DNA of 20,156 bases from Actinomycetota bacterium. Its GTDB lineage: Bacteria; Actinomycetota; UBA4738; CADDZG01; WHSQ01. The first letter of the stretch is position 1. Each line of letters begins with the position of its first letter. Both the position numbers and the translations under genes were made by a program. The DNA lies in contig JAUJNU010000036.1 in NCBI GenBank assembly GCA_030448085.1, forward strand, positions 1-20,156. The letters run 5' to 3'. Under the pieces are notes generated by a model. The model did no database searches. It saw only the letters and a program-made list of their open reading frames with translations, and was not told where the DNA came from. Shown here piece after piece: positions 1-7,626 of this stretch.

Positions 1-286
1 CTTGTCGAGCGACAGCACCCCCCGCTCGAGGCACAGGGCTAGATATGAGAGCGTCCTCGAGGGCATAGGCTGCCGAGATCATCCGGGCCGCCTTCCAGGA
101 CGAGACCCCGAGCCTCTGCGCCACCCAGGCTGCCGAGCTCAGGCACCCGTCCTGGCGCCACAGCTCCGCCCGGTCGCACTCGGCGATGGTTCGGAGCGTC
201 ATCAACTCGGCCCTGCCCATGGAGGCAGCACCCACTTCGAGCTCGCTCACCAGCTGCAGCCGGTCTTTGGTCCTCACTCCGTTCAC
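1..286 (-). CDS. DUF222 (13E12 repeat) family protein, N-terminal part, cut by window edge
   Basis: This is the 5' end of a minus-strand gene leaving the window. From GTG at 286 it reads VNGVRTKDRLQLV, then GRAELMTLRTIAECDRAELW and SAAWVAQRLGVSSWKAARMI, which is the helical N-terminal pattern of actinobacterial DUF222 proteins. In full-length members this domain is followed by a C-terminal HNH nuclease domain, which would lie outside the window. Near positions 38-60 the reading frame changes: the expected continuation LERGVLSLDK appears in another frame, so there is a one-base lesion, probably a sequence error. A GGCGG stretch lies about seven bases before the GTG at 286; an in-frame GTG at 277 is the alternative start. 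The family is abundant, multi-copy and of uncertain role in Actinomycetota. The assignment rests on pattern recognition only. Confidence 0.68.
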   Translation of the reverse strand, partial: MNGVRTKDRLQLVSELEVGAASMGRAELMTLRTIAECDRAELWRQDGCLSSAAWVAQRLGVSSWKAARMISAAYALEDALISSPVPRAGGAVARQ

Positions 287-427
287 CTCGCTACCGCCTT
301 TGGTCTTTCTGCACTGATGAAGTCACCATAGACAGAGGGTGTGACAAGAACCCATCTGTTGTTACGGGTCCCGGGCGGATCGTCCGCCGCCCGCGCCTCG
401 GCTTACCCGGGTGCTGCCACGTTGGGG
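287..427. other. Divergent intergenic region between the DUF222 and HNH genes
   Basis: The two flanking genes point away from each other, so promoters for both should lie here. I see no convincing -35/-10 pair or inverted repeat. An open frame extends the HNH gene upstream to a GTG at 341, but its translation (RTHLLLRVPGGSSAARASAY) does not resemble the family, so I leave it as non-coding. Confidence 0.4.
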
Positions 428-967
428 ATGTGCGGGGATAAACTCAGCGCCAAGTTGGGAAGAGCGCTCGTACTCAACGCTTCTTATCAACCGCTGTGTG
501 TGGTTCCCGTGCGGCGGGCATTGGTGCTTGCCCTGAAGGAGAAGGCCGACGTCGTCCACACGAACGGCCACATCTTCCGCTCCGAGGCCCTCGAGATAGC
601 GGCCCCCAGCGTGGTCAAGCTCCGCTATTACGTGAACGTGCCTCACCGCGCTCGGTCGTCGCTGTCGCGCAGAGCGGTTTTCGTGAGGGACGAGTACGAG
701 TGCCAGTACTGCGGCCGGCCCGCCGAGAACGTCGATCACATCGTCCCGAAGTCGAAGGGCGGAGGACATTCCTGGGACAATGTCGTCGCGGCCTGCCGCC
801 CGTGCAACTCCCGTAAAGAGAACAGGGCCCCCGCGGAGGTGGGGCTGAGGCTTAGACGCCAGCCACGGGTCCCGCACCAGAGCGTGTGGATCCTCGTCGC
901 GGTCGACAATGTCGACCCCCAATGGCAGCAGTACCTGGGCCTGCCCCAGACGCCCATACCCGCTTAG
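428..967 (+). CDS. Stand-alone HNH endonuclease
   Basis: The 179-residue product begins with the typical GRALVLNASYQPLCVV segment of the short actinobacterial HNH proteins and carries a complete HNH site. CQYC (residues 92-95) and CRPCN (123-127) give the structural zinc cysteines. DHIVPKSKGGG (103-113) gives the catalytic Asp-His, and WDNVVAAC plus NSRK give the later Asn and Lys of the motif. The family is expected to cut DNA; its cellular role is not established. The start is uncertain: ATG 428 lacks a clear ribosome binding site, TTG 454 sits right before the conserved core, and the frame is open back to GTG 341. The gene lies directly upstream of the mraZ promoter region on the same strand and has no frameshift. 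Confidence 0.85.
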   Translation: MCGDKLSAKLGRALVLNASYQPLCVVPVRRALVLALKEKADVVHTNGHIFRSEALEIAAPSVVKLRYYVNVPHRARSSLSRRAVFVRDEYECQYCGRPAENVDHIVPKSKGGGHSWDNVVAACRPCNSRKENRAPAEVGLRLRRQPRVPHQSVWILVAVDNVDPQWQQYLGLPQTPIPA

Positions 968-995
968 TCCCTCGGCTTTCCCGCGAATCGCGTCC

Positions 996-1015
996 TAATT
1001 ACACCCTCGTAATTA
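996..1015. repeat. A+T-rich inverted repeat TAATTAC / GTAATTA
   Basis: Perfect 7-base arms TAATTAC (996-1002) and GTAATTA (1009-1015) flank a 6-base spacer ACCCTC. The same bases also form a direct repeat: TAATTACACCC (996-1006) and TAATTACCCCC (1010-1020), 14 bases apart. It stands out from the GC-rich surroundings and lies just upstream of the putative -35 element, so it could be an operator or an upstream promoter element. Function is inferred only. Confidence 0.5.
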
Positions 1016-1027
1016 CCCCCCGATTGG

Positions 1028-1056
1028 TTGACTTTGCCTTCCCATGGAGTCATTGT
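1028..1056 (+). promoter_or_regulatory. Putative promoter for mraZ operon
   Basis: TTGACT (1028-1033) matches the -35 consensus in five of six positions. With a 17-base spacer the -10 would be CATTGT (1051-1056), which keeps the important A2 and T6. Transcription would then begin near 1063, inside the TGGAG box array, as expected for an MraZ-repressed promoter. The -10 is weak, so the call is moderate. Confidence 0.45.
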
Positions 1057-1090
1057 GGCGCCTAGTGGAGTGAAAGGGAGAGAAATGGAG
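1045..1090 (+). promoter_or_regulatory. Probable MraZ operator: five TGGAG-like boxes
   Basis: Boxes occur at 1045 (TGGAG), 1056 (TGGCG), 1066 (TGGAG), 1076 (GGGAG) and 1086 (TGGAG). The last four are exactly 10 bases apart and the first is 11 bases upstream, so all boxes fall on one face of the helix. MraZ is known to bind short TGGG-type repeats with 5-base spacers in front of its own gene. The arrangement directly upstream of mraZ fits autoregulation of the cluster. Confidence 0.7.
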
Positions 1091-1163
1091 AGCCCGGGCA
1101 GCCCCTGAGCCCGGCCCCACGCCTCGATCGATCCTCCAGTGGGGAGACGACACAGGGGAGCAG

Positions 1164-1595
1164 TTGAACTTCACGGGGAAATTCCCTCGCACCATCGACG
1201 CCAAGGGGCGACTCATCGTCCCCTCGCGCTTGAGGGACGAGCTGGAGGACGAGGAGGTGTTCTTGACCGTCTGGATGGAGGAGTGCATCTCCCTCTGGTC
1301 CGGTGCCGGTTGGCGTCGCCTTCGGGACAAGCTCCTCGACCAGCGGCAGTCGTCCACGGACGCCAGGCGCTTCGTTCGGATGATGACGAGCGAGGGCCAC
1401 AAAGACAGCGTCGACAAGCAGGGCCGGATCACGGTCCCGCAGTCGCTGAGGGAGTTCGCCGGAATCGACAGCGAGGCAGTGATGGCCGGCAACCTCGATC
1501 ACATCGAGATCTGGAGCCCACAGAGGCTGGCAGAAGAAGAGCTGAGGCAGCGGTCACGTCCGCTGGCCGAGCAGATCCAAGAGCTCAACATCTAG
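1164..1595 (+). CDS. mraZ: Transcriptional regulator MraZ
   Basis: The 143-residue protein is of normal family length and has the two tandem SpoVT/AbrB-type half motifs: DAKGRLIVPSRLR (residues 12-24) and DKQGRITVPQSLR (84-96). These fold into the beta-barrel units that multimerise and contact repeated DNA boxes. The start is TTG 1164, chosen because the family begins just before the first motif and because GGGGAG lies three bases upstream, a rather short spacing. It is the first gene of the operon and is followed by a 46-codon gene rather than directly by rsmH. The box array at 1045-1090 suggests it represses its own operon. The gene is intact and reads cleanly. Confidence 0.96.
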   Translation: MNFTGKFPRTIDAKGRLIVPSRLRDELEDEEVFLTVWMEECISLWSGAGWRRLRDKLLDQRQSSTDARRFVRMMTSEGHKDSVDKQGRITVPQSLREFAGIDSEAVMAGNLDHIEIWSPQRLAEEELRQRSRPLAEQIQELNI

Positions 1596-1610
1596 AGGAG
1601 GGAAGACGTC

Positions 1611-1751
1611 ATGCGGAGAGTCAGAGCCATCGGGGAGGACACCCTCGTGCGCGAGCTGAGCCAGGGCATCGTCCTCCTCGCCCTCACCGGCGCCTCCGTC
1701 GGGGGGTTCATGGGCATGGTCGCCATCGCCACCCGAGCCCTCGGTCGGTAG
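1611..1751 (+). CDS. Small single-pass membrane protein (46 aa) between mraZ and rsmH
   Basis: ATG 1611 is preceded by GAGGAGG eight to nine bases upstream, the best ribosome binding site in the window, and the frame runs to TAG 1749-1751. All but four of the 46 codons end in G or C, matching the neighbouring genes. The N-terminus (MRRVRAIGEDTLVRELSQ) is charged and basic. Residues about 19-40 (GIVLLALTGASVGGFMGMVA) form one hydrophobic segment rich in small residues with GxxxG-like spacing, and the tail ATRALGR is short and basic. It sits 15 bases after mraZ and 14 bases before rsmH, so it should be co-transcribed. I do not recognise a family. FtsL is a separate gene after rsmH, so this is not a displaced FtsL. 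Function is unknown; a septal or operon-linked microprotein is an inference. Confidence 0.72.
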   Translation: MRRVRAIGEDTLVRELSQGIVLLALTGASVGGFMGMVAIATRALGR

Positions 1752-1765
1752 CGGATGACCATCCG

Positions 1766-2687
1766 ATGGGACACGAACCGGTCCTCGGAGGAAGGGTCGC
1801 AGAGCTCCTTGCTCCTGCATTGGAACAAGGAGGAGTCTTCGTCGACGCCACCCTCGGCCGCGCCGGCCACGCTCGGCTCGTCCTCGAGGCGTCCCCACGG
1901 GCGACCCTCGTCGGGATCGACAGGGACCCAGACGCCCTGGAGGCGTCCCGCGCCCACCTCGCCCCGTTCGGGGAACGGGTCGTTCTCGTTCGTGACAACT
2001 TCGAAAACCTCGCGGCCGTACTGGAACGACTCGGGCATCCGCAGGTTCGCGGAGTCCTACTCGACCTTGGCGTTTCCTCACCCCAACTGGATGAGGCGGC
2101 ACGAGGATTCAGCTACCGCCACGACGGACCCCTCGACATGCGAATGGACCCCTCCAGCCCACTCACGGCCGACGACGTGGTGAACGGTTACGCGTTGAAG
2201 GAGCTCGAGAGCGTCATAAGGCGCTACGGCGAGGAGCGCTTCGCCGGCCGGATCGCCCGTTCGATCGTCGACGCCCGCCCCATAAAGAGCACCGCGCGCC
2301 TCGCCGACGTGGTCAAGGAGGCGGTTCCGCCGCCACCGCCGCACGGGGGTCACCTCTGCGAGGCGCAGCTTCAAGCCTTCCGGATCGAGGTCAACAGGGA
2401 GCTCCAGGCCCTCGAGACGGTTCTCCCCGCAGCTTCTGACGCCCTCGAGCCGGAGGGCCGTGCGGCGGTCCTCTCGTACCACTCGCTCGAGGACCGCCGT
2501 GTGAGCACGCGATCAAGGACGAGATGAGGGGCTGCATCTGCCCTCCAGACCTCCCGGTATGCGTATGCGGGTCGACCCCCGGCTCCGGCTGGCAACCCGA
2601 AGTCGATCGTCCGAGTGAGGCAGAGATCGCCTCGAACCCCGCGCGCTCGCTCGGCCCGGCTGAGGTTGCCGAGAAGGTGGATCGTGA
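1766..2687 (+). CDS. rsmH: 16S rRNA (cytosine-1402-N4)-methyltransferase RsmH, 3' end frameshifted
   Basis: RsmH methylates N4 of C1402 in 16S rRNA using S-adenosylmethionine. From ATG 1766 the protein shows the SAM-binding VDATLGRAGHA (residues 26-36), GIDRDPDAL, DLGVSSPQLD (100-109) and GFSYRHDGPLDMRMD (114-128), then YHSLEDRRV near residue 240. After about 2503 the frame changes repeatedly. The expected KHAIKDEMRGCICPPDLP, VCVCGSTP, RLRLATR, SEAEIASNP and RARSARLR segments follow in different frames, with apparent one-base deletions near 2503, 2578, 2600 and 2611 and further lesions near 2640 and 2660. The end is taken at TGA 2685-2687, which would overlap the GTG of ftsL, but is not certain. 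The start has no strong ribosome binding site and may be coupled to the small gene 14 bases upstream. Confidence 0.9.
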
Positions 2688-3083
2688 AGCGGGCGGAGGA
2701 GGTCCGCAGGTCCGGCACGGCGGGAGGTCCATCCCTTTCTGCGCCGTCCGCAGGAAGAAGCGGGGCCTCATCAAGAGGTCGGGGTCACGCCGCAAGGCCG
2801 ATGCTCCGTGCTCCTCGCCATCATGGTCTCTGCAACCGTCGGCCTCGTGCTCCTCGAGCAGGTGATGCTCGCCCAGTCAGTCGGCCTTCAAGATGGCCGC
2901 CAAGATCGGCAGAGACGGCGGTCGCCGAGGACGAGCACGCCAGTTGCTGCTGGACGCAGCCCAGCTCGGTAGCTCCGAGAGGGTCGAGCAGTACGCCCTC
3001 AACACCCTCGGGATGGGTCGCCCCGGGCCCGGTCGGGTGCGTTACGGCGTCGCCCGCCCCGAACCGGTGGCGGCAGGGGATGA
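2684..3083 (+). CDS. ftsL: FtsL-like septum protein, frameshifted
   Basis: No single frame covers the gene, but the pieces match an actinobacterial FtsL-type protein. A charged N-terminal part begins VKRAEEVRRSG from GTG 2684. A membrane segment LLAIMVSATVGLVLLEQVML is encoded at about 2811-2870, followed by AQS. After a frame change near 2880 comes AFKM, then the conserved tail RQLLLDAAQLGSSERVEQYA and NTLGMGRPG (about 2940-3030), ending near RYGVARPEPVAAG. FtsL is a small bitopic divisome protein whose extracytoplasmic coiled coil works with FtsQ and the FtsW-FtsI synthase. Its place between rsmH and ftsI is the standard one. The end is placed at a TGA (3081-3083) that would overlap an ATG at 3080, but with several lesions both ends are approximate. 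Confidence 0.72.
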
Positions 3084-5073
3084 CAGCCAAGGCGGGCGAG
3101 GCGAGGTCAGGCCGCGCGCAAGACACCGTCCTCGGCGTGGGAACCGATAAAAGAGTGACTTCCTCAGGCAACGGAAGAGGCCGCCCCCGCGCAAGGCTCC
3201 ACGCCGGGCCGCCCGTCGGGCGGCTGCTGCGCAGGGCGGCGTCCCGACGACAAGGCGCCTCAGCGGGCAAGGCGTCCACGCGCGCCAAGTCTTCGCCTCG
3301 CAAGAAGGCACCGGCCAGGCCGAGGCTCGCCATCGCCTCGAAGCCCCCGGAAGTCGCGCTCCCCCCGCAGGCTCGTCGTTCTGTTCTTCGTGTTCATCCT
3401 GGCTTTCGGCGGGATGACGGCGCGCCCGTTCGTGCTGCAGATCGTGCAAGCTCCTCCTATCAGCAGATCGCGGAGCAACAGCGGGAGCGTGACATCGAGT
3501 TCCCGCCAGTCGCAGGCCCGTCTTCGATCGCAGCGGAGAGCCTCTCGCGATCTCGGTGGAGCTGAGCATGGTCTTCGCCGACCCGGTCCAGGTAGAGAGT
3601 TCGAGCGCACCGCCGCCAAGCTGGCGCCGCTGCTGAAGCTGCCGGAGCAGGAGCTCGTGAAGAAGCTGATCTCCCATCCGGGCAATCGGTTCGAGTACCT
3701 CGCCCGCCAGGTCCTGCCGAAGGTGGCGAAGAAGGTGAAGGCTCTGGACCTTCCGGGGATCGGCATGGAGCCCGAGCCGAAGAGGTTCACCCGGCGGGCG
3801 GCTGGCGAGTCACCTGCTCGGATTCGTGAACCTCGACGGGACCGTCAAGGCCGGGATCGAGAGCCAGTACGAGGCATCCTCCAAGGCAAGCCCGGCCGCA
3901 TGACGCTCGAGCAAGACCCCGTGGGGCGGCCCTGCCTCAGACCGAGTTCAGCTACCAGGCCCCCAAGCCGGGCCGCTCGCTCTTCCTCACGATCGACAAG
4001 GAGCTCCAGTACTTCACGGAGCTGACGCTCGCCGATGCCGTGAAGAACTTCGACGCGGCCTCGGGCACGGCGATCGTGCTGGAGCCCGGCACGGGGGAGA
4101 TCCTCGCTCTAGCCAACTCCCGGACTTCGACCCGAACCGTTTCGGGGAGTTCAACCTCGAGGAACAGCGGAACCGAGCCGTCACCGATGTCTATGAGCCG
4201 GGTCGGCCTTCAAGATCGTGACGCTTGCAGGCGCTCTCGAGGAGGGGGTAGTCACTCCACGAAGTTCGAGGTGCCCGATGCGTTCCAGTACTCGGACAAG
4301 GTCTTCCACGACTCCCACCCGCACCCGACCGAGATCATGAGCGTCAGCGACATCATCGGAGAGTCGTCGAACGTCGGGACGATCAGGTGGGGCTCGAGCT
4401 CGGCGGTGAGCAGCTCGACAGGTACGTGAAGCGGTTCGGGTTCGGCAACCAACGGGCTTGACCTCCCCGGCGAGTCCCCCGGCATCGTGGTGCCCCGCTC
4501 AGAGTGGTCCGGGACCACGCTTGCCACCGTGCCGATCGGGCAGGGGGTCGCGGTCACACCGCTGCAGATGGCCGCCGTACGGCGCCATCGCGAACGACGG
4601 CGTTTGGGTCGAGCCCAAGCTTCTCCACTCGACGATGGGCTCGGACGGGAAGATCGAGCCCTCGTCCGCCCCCCGCCACCAGAAGGGCGATCTCGAGGGC
4701 TACGGCTGAGAAGGTCAGCCGCATCCTCACCGGGGTCGTGGACGAAGGCACCGGCATCGAGGCCCAGATCCCCGGCTACGACGTCGCGGGCAAGACTGGG
4801 ACCGCCCAGAAAGCCGCGCCCGAGGGCGGCCATGGCCGTGACTACGTGGGCTCCTTCGCGGGGTTCGCTCCTTCCGATGACCCTCAGGTCGTGGTGCTCG
4901 TGATGCTCGACGACCCGACGCCGATCTGGGGCGGTTCCACCGCGGCCCCCACGTTCCGCACGATCATGGAGTTCGCTCTCCGGCGGGTAGGTGCATCCCC
5001 GAACGGGAACGCCGAGAAGGCCGCAGAGGCGATCGAGTCGGAACAGGCAACCGTCGAGCCCGCACACGACTAG
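3080..5073 (+). CDS. ftsI: Peptidoglycan transpeptidase FtsI (class B PBP), multiply frameshifted
   Basis: This is the septal D,D-transpeptidase that cross-links new wall together with FtsW. A long Arg/Lys/Ala-rich cytoplasmic region leads to one membrane anchor (RLVVLFFVFILAFGGMTARP, about 3371-3430). The PBP dimerisation region includes RFEYLARQVLPKVAKKVKAL and LDLPGIGMEPEPKRF. The penicillin-binding domain keeps all three active-site motifs: SAFK at 4203-4214, SSN at 4364-4372 and KTG at 4792-4800. IGQGVAVTPLQMAA and YVGSFAGFAPSDDPQVVVLV also match the family. The motifs lie in several frames, with breaks for example near 3455, 3545, 3800, 3925, 4120, 4200, 4385, 4455, 4575 and 4705. There is no PASTA domain. 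The start is uncertain: ATG 3080 fits the operon's overlap habit, GTG 3155 is the alternative. I interpret the breaks as sequence errors. Confidence 0.9.
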
Positions 5074-5083
5074 CATCGCCCCG
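5071..5083 (+). promoter_or_regulatory. Possible leaderless -10 element for murE
   Basis: TAGCAT (5071-5076) fits TAnnnT and lies seven bases before the murE ATG at 5084. It overlaps the ftsI stop codon. There is no ribosome binding site in front of murE, which makes a leaderless start plausible, although read-through from ftsI is equally possible. Confidence 0.3.
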
Positions 5084-6589
5084 ATGGCCCAGACCCCAGC
5101 CCAGCAGACGCTCGGCTCCCCGCCGAGGCCGCAGGGGAACTCCTCGTGCGGCTCGACGGAGACCCCATGGCCCCCGTCACGGGCGTGCCGTTCGACTCAA
5201 GCAACGTGTCTGAGGGGAGCCTCTTCTTCTGCGTGCCGGGCGCCAAGGTCGACGGGCACGAGTTTGCGCCCAGCGCAGCTGCGGCGGGTGCGGCGGCCCT
5301 GTGCGTGGAGCGCCCCCTCGAAACGAACCCACAGCTGCCCCAGATCGTCGTACATGACGTGCGCAAGTCCATGCCCCTCGTCGGGGCCGCCGTCTACGGC
5401 CACCCCTCCCGTTCTCTCACCCTCCTCGGAGTGACCGGTACGAACGGCAAGACCACGACCGCTTATCTCCTGGATTCGATACTGAAGGCGGACGCCCGCA
5501 CGACGGGTCTCATCGGCACCATCGAGACCCGGATAGGGGACGAGCACCGGCGGGGGACGCGAACGACGCCGGAGTCGCTCGACCTCCAGCGCCTGCTGTG
5601 GGAGATGGTCGAGGCGGTGTCGAGGCCGTGGCGATGGAGGTGACCTCTCCGGCGCTCGTCCTGAACCGTGTCGATGGGCTCCGGTTCACCTCTGCGGCCT
5701 TCACGAACCTCACCCAGGATCATCTCGACTTTCATGCCGACATGGAGGACTACTTCATCGCCAAGTCATCGTTGTTCGTGCGCAGCGTGTGGCTGAGGGG
5801 GCCGTGAACGTGGATGACGAGTACGGCCTGCGGCTCCTCCGCTCCGCCCAGGTCCCGGTCCTGGGATTCGGCTCCTCGGCAGACGCCGACGTTCGGGCGA
5901 TCGAAACGGAGTCGAGCTCCGCCGGCAGCAGGGTGCGGGCCGCCACCCCCAAGGGGGAAGCGACGATCGAGACCAAGCTCGTCGGTCCCTTCAACGTGTC
6001 GAACTGCCTGGCGGCCCTCACCGTTGCCTTGCAGGCCGGTATCTCGCTCCCCGTCATCGAGCGGGGGTTGAGCGAGCCCGGAGCGGTGCCGGGCCGGTTC
6101 GAGGCTCGTCGACGCAGGAGCAGCCGTTCACCGTGGTGGTCGACTACGCCCACACCCCGGACTCGTTATCGAACGTGCTCGAAGCGGCGCGGCGGATGGC
6201 GCACCCAAGCGGGGGCCGCGGATCGCGGTGTTCGGAGCGGGAGGGGACAGGGACTGCAAGAAGAGGCCGCTGATGGGAAGCGTTGCCGGACGCTTGGCAG
6301 ACGTCGTGGTCGTCACCTCCGACAACCCCAGGTCCGAGACCCCGAGGCGATCATCGGGCCCTCCTCGAGGGCGTCAACGTGACGAGGCCGGGGGGCCGGA
6401 CGTGGTGGACGCCGACTGGGCCTGCGTCGCGGCAGCGCTCGAACGCCGCGCGTCCTCACGACGTCGTCGTGATAGCCGGCAAGGGACATGAGACGGGTCA
6501 GGAGCTCGTCGACAGGACGATCCCGTTCGACGACAGGATCGTCGCTCGTGGCGAGCTCGCGGCGCCTCGGCTGGGAGCAAGCGTCGTGA
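5084..6589 (+). CDS. murE: UDP-MurNAc-tripeptide synthetase MurE, frameshifted
   Basis: MurE adds the third residue to UDP-MurNAc-L-Ala-D-Glu in the cytoplasm. From ATG 5084 the sequence shows [20 protein letters not shown], the ATP loop [10 protein letters not shown] (5431-5460), [31 protein letters not shown] and the KSSLF lysine region. [33 protein letters not shown] and [11 protein letters not shown] follow. The DNPR motif at 6321-6332, followed by SE, is the known determinant for meso-diaminopimelate. The usual EVSSHAL reads EVTSPAL here. The frame changes near 5115, 5615, 5785, 6105, 6170-6220, 6340 and 6565. The last codons, read as LGWEQAS and TGA 6587-6589, overlap the mraY GTG. The total of about 500 residues is right for MurE alone. 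No MurF sequence follows. Confidence 0.92.
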
Positions 6590-7626
6590 TCAACATCATG
6601 ATCGCGGGAGTCATCGGTCTCGTGGTGTCCGCTCTCGGAACCCCGATAGCCGTGCGCAGGTTCCGCAAGCGGGGCTGGGGGCAGCTGATCCGCGAGGAAG
6701 GTCCCAAGGCCCACTACGAGAAGCGAGGCACCCCACCATGGGCGGGGTCGTGATCCTTCTCGGGGGGTCCTCGGTTACGTGTTCGGGCACTTCGGCACCG
6801 AGGGCTTCACCCCGTTCCGCGACAGCGGGTTGCTCGCCATGGGGACGATCATCGCCCTCGGGGTCCTTGGGTTCCTCGACGACTTCATAAAGATCTACAA
6901 GTCACGCTCCCTCGGGCTGCGCGAGAGCGAAGTTCCTGGGGCAGGTGGTCATAGCACTCGTCTTCGGGCTGATAGCCGTGAACCAGGTGGGCATCGGCAC
7001 CGACATCTCCTTCTTCCGCTCGACCGCCCTCGACCTCGGGATCTTCTTTTCTTCATCTGGGTCTTCTTCATGGTCGCAGCGTCGTCAACGGAGAACCTGA
7101 CGGACGGCCTCGACGGTCTCGCTGTGGGATCCGCGGCCCAGGTGCTGGGGGCGTTCGTGGTGGTCGCCTTCTGGCAGTTCCGCCACCCGGTCTTCTACGA
7201 TATCGGCGCCACCGGCTCCGACCCTTCGACCTGGCGATCCTCGCCGCCGCGCTGTTCGGCGCCTGCGCGGGGTTTCCTGTGGTGGAACACGGCCCCCGCC
7301 AAGATCTTCATGGGCGACACCGGCTCCCTGATGCTCGGGGGGGCCATGGCCGTGTTCGCCATCCTGCTCAACACCCAGTTGCTGCTGATCGTCCTCGGTG
7401 GCCTCTACGTCGTCGAGACCCTGTCCGTCATAGCCCAGGTGCTGTTCTTCAAGAAGACGGGCAGGCGCATCTTCCTCATGGCACCGATCCACCACCATTT
7501 CGAGTTAGCCGGATGGGCCGAGTTCACCGTCATCGTGAGGTTCTGGGTGCTGTCCGGGCTCTCGGTCGCCTTCGGGATCGGGCTCTTCTACGCGGACTTC
7601 CTCGCCAAGGCCTCTTCGACGGATGA
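6586..7626 (+). CDS. mraY: Phospho-N-acetylmuramoyl-pentapeptide transferase MraY, frameshifted
   Basis: MraY transfers phospho-MurNAc-pentapeptide to undecaprenyl phosphate, making lipid I in the membrane. GTG 6586 overlaps the murE TGA and has GGGAG eight bases upstream. The sequence reads [19 protein letters not shown], then [12 protein letters not shown] and, one frame over, [11 protein letters not shown]. The catalytic motifs are present: [14 protein letters not shown] (Asp-Asp at 6878-6883), [10 protein letters not shown] (from 7094), [12 protein letters not shown] and [11 protein letters not shown] (His-His-His at 7490-7498). The stretch before NLTDG reads AASSTE where most relatives have a form of SNAV. 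It is one residue short and may contain compensating errors. Frame changes lie near 6735, 6765, 6930, 7045, 7220 and 7605. The end is set at TGA 7624-7626, which overlaps the murD ATG and gives a plausible LFDG tail. Confidence 0.92.

Larger units (their letters stand above)
968..1163 (+). promoter_or_regulatory. mraZ/dcw operon upstream regulatory region
   Basis: This 196-base gap holds, in order, an A+T-rich inverted repeat (996-1015), a -35-like TTGACT (1028-1033), an array of TGGAG-like boxes (1045-1090) and a small GC hairpin (CCGGGC 1094-1099 with GCCCGG 1109-1114). The ribosome binding site GGGGAG lies just before the mraZ TTG codon. It is the only sizeable gap upstream of the operon, so the main dcw promoter is expected here. 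The hairpin has no T-tract and is not called a terminator. Confidence 0.7.

Noticed and set aside
1091..1114. GC hairpin in the mraZ leader as a terminator or attenuator
   Set aside because: Only a 6-pair stem with a 9-base loop and no T-tract.
1139..2527. A 462-codon open frame from GTG 1139
   Set aside because: Its first 209 codons overlap mraZ in another frame and give low-complexity Arg/Gly/His sequence. Only the part from ATG 1766 is RsmH.
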